Assembly: GCF_001583695.1 (NCBI RefSeq)
Contig: NZ_LOBC01000016.1
Span: 1-64,000, forward strand
DNA: 64,000 bases
Direction: 5' to 3'
Source: Bacillus wiedmannii
GTDB lineage: Bacteria; Bacillota; Bacilli; Bacillales; Bacillaceae_G
A program made the position numbers and the translations under genes. Of the stretch, positions 56,455 to 64,000 are shown one piece after another. Below the pieces are notes generated by a model. The model saw nothing but the letters and a program-made list of their open reading frames with translations, was not told where the DNA came from and ran no database searches. Numbering within the stretch: the first letter of the stretch is position 1; each line of letters begins with the position of its first letter.

Positions 56455-57435
56455 ATGAGCAATAAGAAGTTTATTTTGAAATTATTCATATGTAGTATGA
56501 TATTTATCACATCTGTATTTGCTTTACATGATAAGCAAGTCGTTGCAGCTAGCTCTGTTATTGAACTTGAAAATTGGTCAAAATGGATGCAACCTATACC
56601 TGATAATATCCCGTTAGCACGAATTTCAATTCCAGGAACACATGATAGTGGTACGTTCAAATTACAAAATCCAATAAAGCAAGTATGGGGAATGACGCAA
56701 GAGTATGATTTTCGTTATCAAATGGATCATGGAGCTCGCATTTTTGATATAAGAGGCCGTTTAACAGATGATAATACGATAGTTCTTCATCATGGGCCAT
56801 TATACCTTTATGTAACACTGCATGAATTCATAAACGAAGCGAAACAATTTTTAAAAGATAACCCAAGTGAAACAATTATTATGTCTTTAAAAAAAGAGTA
56901 TGAGGATATGAAAGGGGCAGAAGGTTCCTTTAGTAATACGTTTGAAAAAAAATATTTTGTTGATCCTATCTTTTTAAAAACAGAAGGAAATATAAAACTT
57001 GGAGATGCTCGAGGGAAAATTGTACTACTAAAAAGATATAGTGGTAGTAATGAATCTGGAGGATATAATAATTTTTATTGGCCAGATAATGAGACGTTTA
57101 CGACAACTGTAAATCAAAATGTAAATGTAACAGTACAAGATAAATATAAAGTGAGTTATGATGTGAAAGTAAAATCTATTAAAGATACGATCAATGAAAC
57201 GATGAACAATAGTCAGGATTTAAATCATCTATATGTTAATTTTACAAGCTTGTCTTCTGGTGGTACAGCATGGAATAGTCCATATTACTATGCCTCTTAT
57301 ATAAATCCTGAAATTGCGGCATATATTAAACAAGAGGATCCAAAAAGAGTTGGTTGGATTATCCAAGATTATGTTAGTGATAAGTGGTCACCGATTCTCT
57401 ATCAAGAAGTTATAAGAACTAATAAGTCGCTTTAA
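56455..57435 (+). CDS. plcA: Phosphatidylinositol-specific phospholipase C
   Basis: The 326-residue secreted enzyme cleaves phosphatidylinositol and GPI anchors. The signal peptide is 31 residues (cleavage VVA-ASS). In the mature protein His32 and Asp33 lie in GTHDSG, and the second catalytic His in [15 protein letters not shown] supplies the Arg/Asp pair. Two Trp-bearing surface parts (IKQVWGM, GTAWNS) are the membrane-binding sites. Compared with the well-known B. cereus protein as I recall it, several residues differ and the last Ile is missing. AGGAGGAAG precedes the ATG; PlcR control is clear from the box. Confidence 0.97.
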   Translation: MSNKKFILKLFICSMIFITSVFALHDKQVVAASSVIELENWSKWMQPIPDNIPLARISIPGTHDSGTFKLQNPIKQVWGMTQEYDFRYQMDHGARIFDIRGRLTDDNTIVLHHGPLYLYVTLHEFINEAKQFLKDNPSETIIMSLKKEYEDMKGAEGSFSNTFEKKYFVDPIFLKTEGNIKLGDARGKIVLLKRYSGSNESGGYNNFYWPDNETFTTTVNQNVNVTVQDKYKVSYDVKVKSIKDTINETMNNSQDLNHLYVNFTSLSSGGTAWNSPYYYASYINPEIAAYIKQEDPKRVGWIIQDYVSDKWSPILYQEVIRTNKSL

Positions 57436-57473
57436 TTTTCACCATAATTTCATAGAAACAATGTAACGCTATT

Positions 57474-57505
57474 AAAAGTCTTGTGGAATTCCCATAAGAC
57501 TTTTT
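57474..57505 (+). terminator. Terminator of plcA
   Basis: AAAAGTCTTGTGG pairs with CCATAAGACTTTT (one G-U), followed by T's. Confidence 0.8.
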
Positions 57506-57658
57506 AGTATTTGATATTATGAGAATCAAAGTTCTTTGAATAGGTTTATATAATAATTTAATGCAGTTATAAGATCGATACGAAAAAAATGTCGATAAAT
57601 GTCGATTATTATTGTAATATAAAACACATAAATATAATATACAGATGAGGTGGATTTG

Positions 57659-59374
57659 TTGTCTTTTATTAAAAATAGTAAAATAGGAACGAAATTAAAT
57701 GTGTTAGTCATTATATCGAGTTTTGCTTGTATCATGTTATCTTCACTGGGGTTTTTAGGGCTTCAAAAAGGTGAAAATACATCTTCTAGTATGTATGACG
57801 AAAGGCTATTACCAATTGAATGGATAGGAACTGTAGAATCAAATTTTTACCATGTTAATATGAATTTTATGGAGATTATGATATCGAAAGATGAAAAAAG
57901 AATGAAAGAACTAATAACAGAAATGGATAAGACTAGGAAAGAAAATGATGAGTTATTAAAACAATTTGAAACTAGAATTAGTTCTCATAAAGAAAAGGGC
58001 TTGTATAATGCATTTCAAAGTCAATTCAAAGATTTAAGAATACAAATGAAGAAAGCACAGGACTTGGGACTGACTAATAATGAAGAAGCGTATAGCTATT
58101 ATTTAAAAGAAATTGAGCCTAATATGGGAAAAACAATTCAGTCTATTCGTGAACTTATTTTATATAATAATACCGCGGCTGAACAACTACAAAAAGAGAA
58201 TGTGAATAGTGTGAAAAATACAATAATAACATTTGTAATTATTTCATGTGTTGGAATCATAATAATTATTTTTATTGGTTTTATAATAAAAAATGTTATA
58301 AAAAAACCAATTGTATTATTACAAAAAGATATGGAACGAGTATCTGCTGGAGATTTAACAATTCGAACTTCTTATAAATCCGAGAACGAATTAGGCCATA
58401 TTGTACAATCTTTTAATAGTATGTTAGATAACTTGCAACAATTAGTCGGTCAGGTGAAGGTTACAGCAAAAGAAGTGATTATTTCAACTGAAAATATGTT
58501 ACAAGAGACAAAAACGGCAGCAAATATATCAAACGAGGTTGTTCGAACTACTTCTGAAATAAATAAAGAAATAGAGGGACAAGTGACTAGTATTCAAGAA
58601 AGTTCAACTGCGATGGAAGAAATTGCAACTGGAGTTCAAACAGTAGCTGAATCTTCAGCGATGGTTGCTGAAGTTGCTGTTGCAACAATAGACCAAGCAA
58701 ATGCTGGTAGTGAAGTTATAAAACAATCTATTCGTCAAATGAATAGTGTGAATGAAGTTGTCGAAGAAACTTCTAAGGTCATTGATAGACTTGTTACACG
58801 TACACAACAAATTGAAGAAGCGCTAGATATTATTACTAATATTGCAGAACAAACGAATTTACTGGCCTTAAATGCTGCAATTGAGGCAGCACGCGCCGGA
58901 GAAAATGGAAAAGGATTTGCAGTAGTTGCAGCTGAAGTAAGAGGTCTGGCTGAGAAATCTAAAACGTCTGTAAATGATATAAATAATTTATTACGTTTTA
59001 TACATCAAGATACACAGGATACAGTTCATGTAATGAAAAAAGGTCATCAACAGGTTAGTGGTGGTAAAGAAGCAGCATATAAGGCAGAACTCGCATTTTC
59101 ATCTATTATGCAAGATATTAATAGAATAACGTCCCAAATTCAAGAAGTGTCTGCTGCCACAGAAGAAATGTCTGCTGGGACAGAAGAAGTGAATGCCTCT
59201 TTATCAATAGTTTCTGAAACTGCAACACAAGTCGCACAAGAAACGAATCGAACGGTACAATCAATTCAAGCACAAGCCACATTGATTCAAGAAATAACGA
59301 CGAAATCTAATGAAATGAAAAAGAAAGTCGAAAATTTAGAAATGCTAATTTCACAATTCATTATTGAAGAATAA
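57659..59374 (+). CDS. Methyl-accepting chemotaxis protein
   Basis: The 571-residue transmembrane receptor has a membrane helix (about 14-34) and an outer four-helix sensor (35-185). A second membrane helix (about 190-212), a HAMP segment ([20 protein letters not shown]) and the cytoplasmic signalling rod follow; the tip is [25 protein letters not shown] 57659 is chosen as start because GAGGTG lies 6 nt ahead; GTG 57650 or TTG 57656 are alternatives. The ligand is unknown. The last residues (IIEE) do not look like a CheR-docking pentapeptide. Confidence 0.92.
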   Translation: MSFIKNSKIGTKLNVLVIISSFACIMLSSLGFLGLQKGENTSSSMYDERLLPIEWIGTVESNFYHVNMNFMEIMISKDEKRMKELITEMDKTRKENDELLKQFETRISSHKEKGLYNAFQSQFKDLRIQMKKAQDLGLTNNEEAYSYYLKEIEPNMGKTIQSIRELILYNNTAAEQLQKENVNSVKNTIITFVIISCVGIIIIIFIGFIIKNVIKKPIVLLQKDMERVSAGDLTIRTSYKSENELGHIVQSFNSMLDNLQQLVGQVKVTAKEVIISTENMLQETKTAANISNEVVRTTSEINKEIEGQVTSIQESSTAMEEIATGVQTVAESSAMVAEVAVATIDQANAGSEVIKQSIRQMNSVNEVVEETSKVIDRLVTRTQQIEEALDIITNIAEQTNLLALNAAIEAARAGENGKGFAVVAAEVRGLAEKSKTSVNDINNLLRFIHQDTQDTVHVMKKGHQQVSGGKEAAYKAELAFSSIMQDINRITSQIQEVSAATEEMSAGTEEVNASLSIVSETATQVAQETNRTVQSIQAQATLIQEITTKSNEMKKKVENLEMLISQFIIEE

Positions 59375-59440
59375 GTTTGTTAACATTTATCATTAGTATA
59401 AACTTTAAGATAATCAATATAGTCTGCGTTGCACAATTTG

Positions 59441-59467
59441 AAAAAGGACCTTTATAGGTTCTTTTTT
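59441..59467 (+). terminator. Terminator of the chemoreceptor gene
   Basis: AAAAAGGACCT-TTAT-AGGTTCTTTTTT (one G-U). Confidence 0.8.
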
Positions 59468-59527
59468 TGTAAATGGTGTGAATGCTATGTTCTATTATAG
59501 TGAAAAACAGAAACTTAATAATCATTT

Positions 59528-59547
59528 AAATTTGTACCTATAAATTT
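59528..59547 (+). promoter_or_regulatory. Candidate GntR operator before the GH1 gene
   Basis: An imperfect dyad, AAATTTGTACCTATAAATTT, lies 50 nt before the start. The TTTGTA/TATAAA half-sites resemble those of HutC-type GntR regulators. Speculative. Confidence 0.3.
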
Positions 59548-59597
59548 AATATGTAATAATGAATTTGATTTATTCTAATGAAATGGAGGTATATACT

Positions 59598-61007
59598 ATG
59601 AAGTTTCCACATGATTTTTTATTCGGAGCTGCTTCAGCTTCTTATCAAGTAGAAGGTGCATGGAATGAGGATGGAAAAGGTGTTACGAATTGGGATGAGT
59701 TTTCAAAAATTCCTGGCAAAACATACAATGGAACAAATGGTGATGTAGCGGTTGAGCATTATCATCGATATAAGGAAGATGTTCGTTTAATGGCTGAGAT
59801 GGGATTGGAATCGTATCGTTTTTCGATTTCTTGGGCGAGAATATTGCCGACTGGAGATGGAGAGGTAAATGAAAAAGGCATTAAATTTTATAACAATTTA
59901 ATTGATGAATGTTTAAAGTACGGGATTGTACCGTTTGTCACTTTATATCATTGGGATCTACCATTACCGTTAGAAAAGGATGGTGGGTGGACGAATAAAC
60001 GAACAGCAGATGCTTTTGTAAAGTATGCCGAAATTTGCTTTAAGGCATTTGGTGATAGAGTGAAACATTGGATTACTTTTAATGAAACAGTAATGTTTTG
60101 TGGATTAGGCTATTTAAAAGGTGCACATCCACCAGGAATACAAAATGATGTTCCAAAGTATTTTCAAGCGACTCATTATGTATTTTATGCGCATGCGAAA
60201 ACAGTTGCGGTGTACAAGCAGCTGAAACAATATGGGGAGATTGGGATTACACATGTTTTCTTACCTGCTTATAGTGTGGATGATGAAAAAGAAAATATAC
60301 TAGCAGCAAATCATGCGAATGAATATGAAACGTATTGGTATTATGATCCAGTTTTAAAAGGTGAGTATCCACCTTATGTTGTTCAACAATTAAAGGAAAA
60401 AGGGTGGACTCCTAATTGGACGGTTGAAGAATTAGAAATCATTAAACAAAATGCCGAAAAGAATGATTTTATTGGCTTGAATTATTATCAACCAATACGA
60501 GTAGAAAGATACGATATGGATATAAAGAGCGATGAGCATTCTCGAGAAAACTCAACACTTGCTCCAGGTAATCCTTCTTTTGATGGTTTTTATCGCACAG
60601 TAAAAATGGATGATAAAACATATACAAAATGGGGATGGGAAATATCTCCCGAAGGTTTCTTAGATGGATTGCATATGTTGAAAGAGCGTTACGGTGACAT
60701 AAAGATGTATGTAACGGAAAATGGACTTGGTGATGAAGATCCAATCATTGAAGGAGAAGTTGTAGATGTTCCGAGAATTAAATTTATTGAAGAGCATTTA
60801 AAAGTAATAAAGCGTGCAATTGAAGAGGGAATCAATTTAAAAGGTTATTATGCATGGTCAGTGATTGATTTATTAAGTTGGTTAAATGGGTATAAAAAGC
60901 AATATGGCTTTATTTTTGTCGATCATAATGATAACTTAAAACGTAAGAAAAAACTTTCGTTTCATTGGTATAAACATGTGATCGAAACGAGAGGAGAAGA
61001 GTTATAA
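59598..61007 (+). CDS. 6-phospho-beta-glucosidase (GH1)
   Basis: The 469-residue GH1 enzyme has the acid/base Glu163 (TFNETV) and the nucleophile Glu374 (VTENGLG). The C-terminal DLLSWLNGYKKQYGFI carries the Ser, Lys and Tyr that bind the phosphate of phosphorylated beta-glucosides; non-phosphorylated glucosidases have a different motif there. ATG 59598 follows TGGAGGT by 7 nt; an earlier ATG at 59559 lacks a site. No PTS transporter gene adjoins it, so its substrate must be brought in by one encoded elsewhere. The GntR gene 31 nt downstream probably controls it. Confidence 0.9.
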   Translation: MKFPHDFLFGAASASYQVEGAWNEDGKGVTNWDEFSKIPGKTYNGTNGDVAVEHYHRYKEDVRLMAEMGLESYRFSISWARILPTGDGEVNEKGIKFYNNLIDECLKYGIVPFVTLYHWDLPLPLEKDGGWTNKRTADAFVKYAEICFKAFGDRVKHWITFNETVMFCGLGYLKGAHPPGIQNDVPKYFQATHYVFYAHAKTVAVYKQLKQYGEIGITHVFLPAYSVDDEKENILAANHANEYETYWYYDPVLKGEYPPYVVQQLKEKGWTPNWTVEELEIIKQNAEKNDFIGLNYYQPIRVERYDMDIKSDEHSRENSTLAPGNPSFDGFYRTVKMDDKTYTKWGWEISPEGFLDGLHMLKERYGDIKMYVTENGLGDEDPIIEGEVVDVPRIKFIEEHLKVIKRAIEEGINLKGYYAWSVIDLLSWLNGYKKQYGFIFVDHNDNLKRKKKLSFHWYKHVIETRGEEL

Positions 61008-61037
61008 CAGATAAAAGAGTATTTTAGGAGAAAGTGT

Positions 61038-61745
61038 ATGAGTGCAAAGTATAAACAAATTGCAGATGTGTTAGAGCAAAACATTCGAGATGGGCTTTTT
61101 AATGAAACGAAAAAACTACCTACAGAAGAAGCTTTGATGAATCGGTTTGAAGTAAGCCGTAATACGATACGTAAAGTAATTAGTCAGCTTGTAAATAGAG
61201 GTTATATTTTTCAAGTGCAAGGTAGTGGTATGTTTTTACGCGAAACTTCTGTAACAGATTACATTAATTTAGGAAGTTTACGTGGATTAACGAAAAATCT
61301 CGTTTCGCAAAATATTGAAACGAAAGTGTTAGAGCTTGAAGTAATAGATGCGGACGAAGATATAGCAAAGCGGATGCAATGCGAAGCTGAAACTAGGATA
61401 TATTTTTTGAAGCGTTTAAGAATTGTAGATGGTAAACCGTTCTCTATTGAAGTAAGTTATTTCAAAAAGGATATTATTCCATATTTGAATAAAGAAATAG
61501 CATTAAGCTCTGTATACAGTTATTTCATTGAAGATTTACGATTAAATATTGGCTTTGCCGATAAAGTTATTAGTTGTGAAAAAGTAAATAAAGAAAGCGC
61601 GCAGCTGTTAGAATTAAATGAAGGTGATCCGGCGCTTCTTATTGAAAATACAGTATGTCTTGTAAACGGGACAATTTTCGAGTTATCTCAATCGATGTTT
61701 CATTATGAAAAGACTAAACTTTTAAATCGAATTAATTTCAAATAA
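61038..61745 (+). CDS. GntR/HutC-family regulator of the beta-glucosidase
   Basis: The 235-residue protein joins a GntR winged helix (LPTEEALMNRFEVSRNTIRKVI) to a UTRA ligand domain (about 85-230) that usually binds phosphorylated sugars. AGGAGAAAG is the ribosome site. It follows the GH1 gene closely and is read with it, which suggests local repression relieved by a 6-phospho-beta-glucoside. It resembles BglR/TreR-type regulators. Confidence 0.88.
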   Translation: MSAKYKQIADVLEQNIRDGLFNETKKLPTEEALMNRFEVSRNTIRKVISQLVNRGYIFQVQGSGMFLRETSVTDYINLGSLRGLTKNLVSQNIETKVLELEVIDADEDIAKRMQCEAETRIYFLKRLRIVDGKPFSIEVSYFKKDIIPYLNKEIALSSVYSYFIEDLRLNIGFADKVISCEKVNKESAQLLELNEGDPALLIENTVCLVNGTIFELSQSMFHYEKTKLLNRINFK

Positions 61746-61769
61746 AAAAAGAAAATAATTTATCTTGTG

Positions 61770-61806
61770 AAAAGCAACTGAGTCCAAAGTGATCAGTTGC
61801 TTTTTA
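61770..61806 (+). terminator. Terminator of the GH1-GntR unit
   Basis: AAAAGCAACTGA with TCAGTTGCTTTTT across an 11-nt loop. Confidence 0.85.
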
Positions 61807-61960
61807 TTTTTCAAAGTGGATGAGCAAAAAAACACAAAAGTGGTTGGTCCGTTTTTGGCAAACATACATTATGATAAGAGAAGAAAGGTAGTATGTTATT
61901 AACGTTTTAAAGAGGAAGTTCTTTATTAAAATAGATTGTCTTTAGAGAGGTGAAGATACA

Positions 61961-62152
61961 ATGAGTTTTGCAATTTCACTAGTGGTTATTATTGTAATTG
62001 TATCGCTGTTTGGGACCGTGCTAGTTGCACGAAATGTGGAGGAGAATTACGGCAAGTCTACAAAGAGAAATGTGAAAAACTTATCAACTATTTATATTCT
62101 CCTTCTTTTTGTACTACTTGTTGGGGTAACGTGGTATGCGGTAGTGATTTAA
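61961..62152 (+). CDS. Small two-helix membrane protein
   Basis: The 63-residue protein has two membrane helices (about 4-23 and 42-61) joined by a basic, hydrophilic loop (NVEENYGKSTKRNVKN). GAGAGGTGAAGATACA provides a good ribosome site. It lies before bshB2 with a 50-nt gap and may be cotranscribed. No family is recognised; helper or regulatory roles are guesses. Confidence 0.7.
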   Translation: MSFAISLVVIIVIVSLFGTVLVARNVEENYGKSTKRNVKNLSTIYILLLFVLLVGVTWYAVVI

Positions 62153-62202
62153 TAGTTTTGAAAGAAAAAGGTTAATATTGTATATGATGGAGGAGTATGA
62201 TT

Positions 62203-62886
62203 TTGATAAAAAATGAACGCCACGTATTAATTGTTTTTCCGCATCCAGATGATGAGTCATATTGCGTGGCAGGTACAATTTTAGCTTATGCGCAGCGAAA
62301 TGTTCCTCTTACTTATGTTTGCTTAACGTTAGGTGAAATGGGGAGAACGATGGGGAATCCTCCTTTTGCAACACGTGAATCATTAAATGTTATAAGAGAG
62401 AAGGAACTAAAGAGGGCTACAAATATTTTAGGGATTAAAGATTTACGTATGATGGGATATCGTGATAAAACTCTTGAATTTGAAACTCCCGGAGAGTTAA
62501 GACGTGTAATACAAAAATGTGTAGAAGAAGTGAATCCTTCGTTAGTCATTTCTTTTTATCCGGGATATGCGGTTCATCCAGATCATGACGCAACAGGAGA
62601 AGCGGTAGCAGAGGCGTTAGCTAATATTCCGGAATATAAAAGGCCAACATTTTATGCGGTAGCTTTTTCGAAGAATCATGAAGCGGAAATAGGTCCTCCA
62701 CATTTTAAAAATGAAGTGAAAGAATATGTTCCCAAAAAGTTAGAGGCATTGCAAGCACATGCATCACAATTTGCGACGAAAGTAACGGAACTAAAAAGAG
62801 AGTATAAAGAAGGTGTACCGGAAACAGTAGAGTGGTTAGAAAAGGAACCATTTTGGATATATTCATTCAAAGATAAGAGTAAGTGA
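62203..62886 (+). CDS. bshB2: Bacillithiol deacetylase BshB2
   Basis: The 227-residue zinc deacetylase of the LmbE/PIG-L family has the metal motif FPHPDDES near the N-terminus and the second motif AVHPDHDATG. BshB2 (YojG) removes the acetyl group of GlcNAc-malate in bacillithiol synthesis and backs up BshB1. TTG 62203 is chosen because GGAGGAG ends 7 nt ahead; an ATG at 62197 is too close to that site. The alpha/beta hydrolase follows after 23 nt. Confidence 0.88.
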   Translation: MIKNERHVLIVFPHPDDESYCVAGTILAYAQRNVPLTYVCLTLGEMGRTMGNPPFATRESLNVIREKELKRATNILGIKDLRMMGYRDKTLEFETPGELRRVIQKCVEEVNPSLVISFYPGYAVHPDHDATGEAVAEALANIPEYKRPTFYAVAFSKNHEAEIGPPHFKNEVKEYVPKKLEALQAHASQFATKVTELKREYKEGVPETVEWLEKEPFWIYSFKDKSK

Positions 62887-62909
62887 CGTTATAGCTGAAG
62901 GTGATGAAT

Positions 62910-63683
62910 ATGTATTTTGAATATAAGAATCGGAAAATTTCTTACAATATAGAAGGATCGGGCCCTGTTATATTGTTATTACACGGTCTTGGTGGGAACG
63001 CAAACAATTGGCTATATCAAAGGCAATATTTCAAAGAGAATTGGACGGTGATTACTCTTGATTTACCGGGGCATGGGAAATCTGAAGGGCTGGAAATTCC
63101 TTTTAAAGAATATGCAAATGTTTTGTATGAGTTATGCAGTTATTTAAAGCTACAAAAAGTAGTTATGTGTGGTCTTTCAAAAGGAGCTAGAGTCGGTATC
63201 GATTTTGCTATTCAATATCCAGGCTTTGTTTCCAGTTTAATTGTTGTAAATGCATTTCCCTATTTGGAGCCTGAAGATCGAAAAGAACGAATTGAAGTAT
63301 ATGATTTACTTAGCTTACACGATAATGGAAAAACATGGGCGGATACATTATTGAAGGCGATGGGAGTAGCAAATAATGAAGTAATTGTTAGGGGATTTTA
63401 TCAATCTTTACAGTCTATTAATTCGGTGCATATTCAAAGATTATTTACTGAATTAGTAGATTATGATCAAAGACCGTTTCTTTCAAATATTTCATGTCCT
63501 ACTTTAATTATAAGAGGGGAAAATGATGATTTCGTTCCCGAGAAATATGTAAGAGAGTTTGAAAGACGTTTGAAAAATACAACTTTTATTGAGTTTAAAA
63601 ATAGTGGACACTTACCTTATTTAGAACAGCCGACTAGCTTTAATATGACGGTAGAAAGATTTTTAAATCATGCACTTAATTAA
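62910..63683 (+). CDS. Alpha/beta hydrolase
   Basis: The 257-residue serine hydrolase has the HGLGGN oxyanion loop, the nucleophile elbow GLSKGAR (Ser), the acid residue in RGENDDFVP and the His in NSGHLPYLEQP. It is cytoplasmic, without a signal peptide. ATG 62910 is chosen with GAAGGTG 6 nt ahead. It follows bshB2 and is probably in the same unit. The substrate is unknown; esterases and C-C hydrolases share this fold. Confidence 0.88.
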   Translation: MYFEYKNRKISYNIEGSGPVILLLHGLGGNANNWLYQRQYFKENWTVITLDLPGHGKSEGLEIPFKEYANVLYELCSYLKLQKVVMCGLSKGARVGIDFAIQYPGFVSSLIVVNAFPYLEPEDRKERIEVYDLLSLHDNGKTWADTLLKAMGVANNEVIVRGFYQSLQSINSVHIQRLFTELVDYDQRPFLSNISCPTLIIRGENDDFVPEKYVREFERRLKNTTFIEFKNSGHLPYLEQPTSFNMTVERFLNHALN

Positions 63684-63750
63684 TACTATTATTACAGTCA
63701 ATACTGTTATTAGGAAATCAAGTATATTTCGTTTTGAGAGGGGCAATAAG

Positions 63751-64000
63751 GTGGAATGGAAACCAAATCGTGCAGATAAGACGCCTGTATATAAACAAAT
63801 AGCGGATTATATGGAAAGGGGTATTTCTTCAGGTGAGTTTCCTTCTGACAGCAAGTTACCTTCTGAGCGTACGTTAGCGAAAGAATTACAAGTGAACCGA
63901 AGTACGATAGTAGCTGCATATGAAGAATTAAAATCACTTGGAGTAGTAGAACGGCAAAAAGGAAGTGGGACACGGGTAAATACAGACATATGGGGTGTTT
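63751..64000 (+). CDS. MocR/GntR-type regulator, N-terminal part
   Basis: The gene is cut by the right edge after about 83 codons. It starts at GTG 63751, with GAGAGGGG 7 nt ahead. The visible part is a complete GntR winged helix (LPSERTLAKELQVNRSTIVAAY ... GSGTRV). This version, with SxLPSER and VNRSTIVAAY, is usual for MocR proteins, which continue into a PLP-dependent aminotransferase-like domain. That domain is not in the window, so a short GntR protein (YtrA type) remains possible. Confidence 0.8.
   Translation, partial: MEWKPNRADKTPVYKQIADYMERGISSGEFPSDSKLPSERTLAKELQVNRSTIVAAYEELKSLGVVERQKGSGTRVNTDIWGV

Noticed and set aside
57586-57610. Repeated ATGTCGAT before the chemoreceptor as a sigma-D or Spo0A site
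   Set aside because: It matches neither the GCCGATAT-type -10 nor TGTCGAA closely; left as coincidence.

Overview
The window is chromosomal DNA from a low-GC, spore-forming Firmicute of the Bacillus cereus group. Most genes read as direct counterparts of Bacillus genes, in the order asd-dapG-dapA-rnjB-tepA-ylzJ-spoIIIE-ymfC ... ymfF-ymfH-ymfI-ymfJ-ymfK-rodZ-pgsA-cinA-recA-rny-ymdB-spoVS ... miaB-ricA-cotE-mutS-mutL, which is the B. subtilis backbone order. Phosphatidylinositol-specific phospholipase C and a subtilase, each behind a perfect PlcR box (TATGNA-N4-TNCATA), point to the B. cereus group. The species cannot be fixed from this sequence alone; PI-PLC differs at several positions from the usual B. 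cereus protein.

Bases 1 to about 4444 are accessory DNA. They hold the 3' end of a phage-type endolysin, a complete type VII (LXG) toxin cassette on the minus strand (two small helical partner proteins, a 517-residue LXG toxin, a probable immunity protein), a lipoprotein and a previously overlooked 30-codon cationic peptide gene. This DNA stops abruptly inside spoVFB (dipicolinate synthase subunit B): only its last 61 codons remain, directly upstream of asd. The layout fits an intervening element lodged in spoVFB, comparable to skin in sigK, with its right end in this window. This is the most striking feature here.

From 4.4 to 44.1 kb the backbone runs almost entirely on the plus strand: lysine/DAP biosynthesis (asd, dapG, dapA), RNA decay (RNase J2 and RNase Y, plus RicA, part of the RNase Y specificity complex), chromosome translocation (SpoIIIE), a guanine-riboswitch-preceded GntR regulator and guanosine-type ABC transporter (nupNOPQ), two M16 peptidases, EF-P modification (YmfI), cell shape and phospholipid genes (rodZ, pgsA), cinA, SOS-controlled recA, ymdB, sigma-H-type spoVS, a dipeptidase, a 2-oxoacid:ferredoxin oxidoreductase (korAB), miaB-ricA, cotE and mutSL. 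Most units end in clear intrinsic terminators.

From 44.3 kb to the right edge the genes are more variable: an Ntn amidohydrolase, a small Asn-repeat protein, a large TPR plus dynamin-like GTPase, an LTA-synthase-family enzyme, a FAD-dependent oxidoreductase, a LysM/SleB-type hydrolase, the two PlcR-box genes, a chemoreceptor, a 6-phospho-beta-glucosidase with its GntR regulator, a small membrane protein, bacillithiol deacetylase BshB2, an alpha/beta hydrolase and the start of a MocR-type regulator. No rRNA, tRNA, transposase or CRISPR array was seen.
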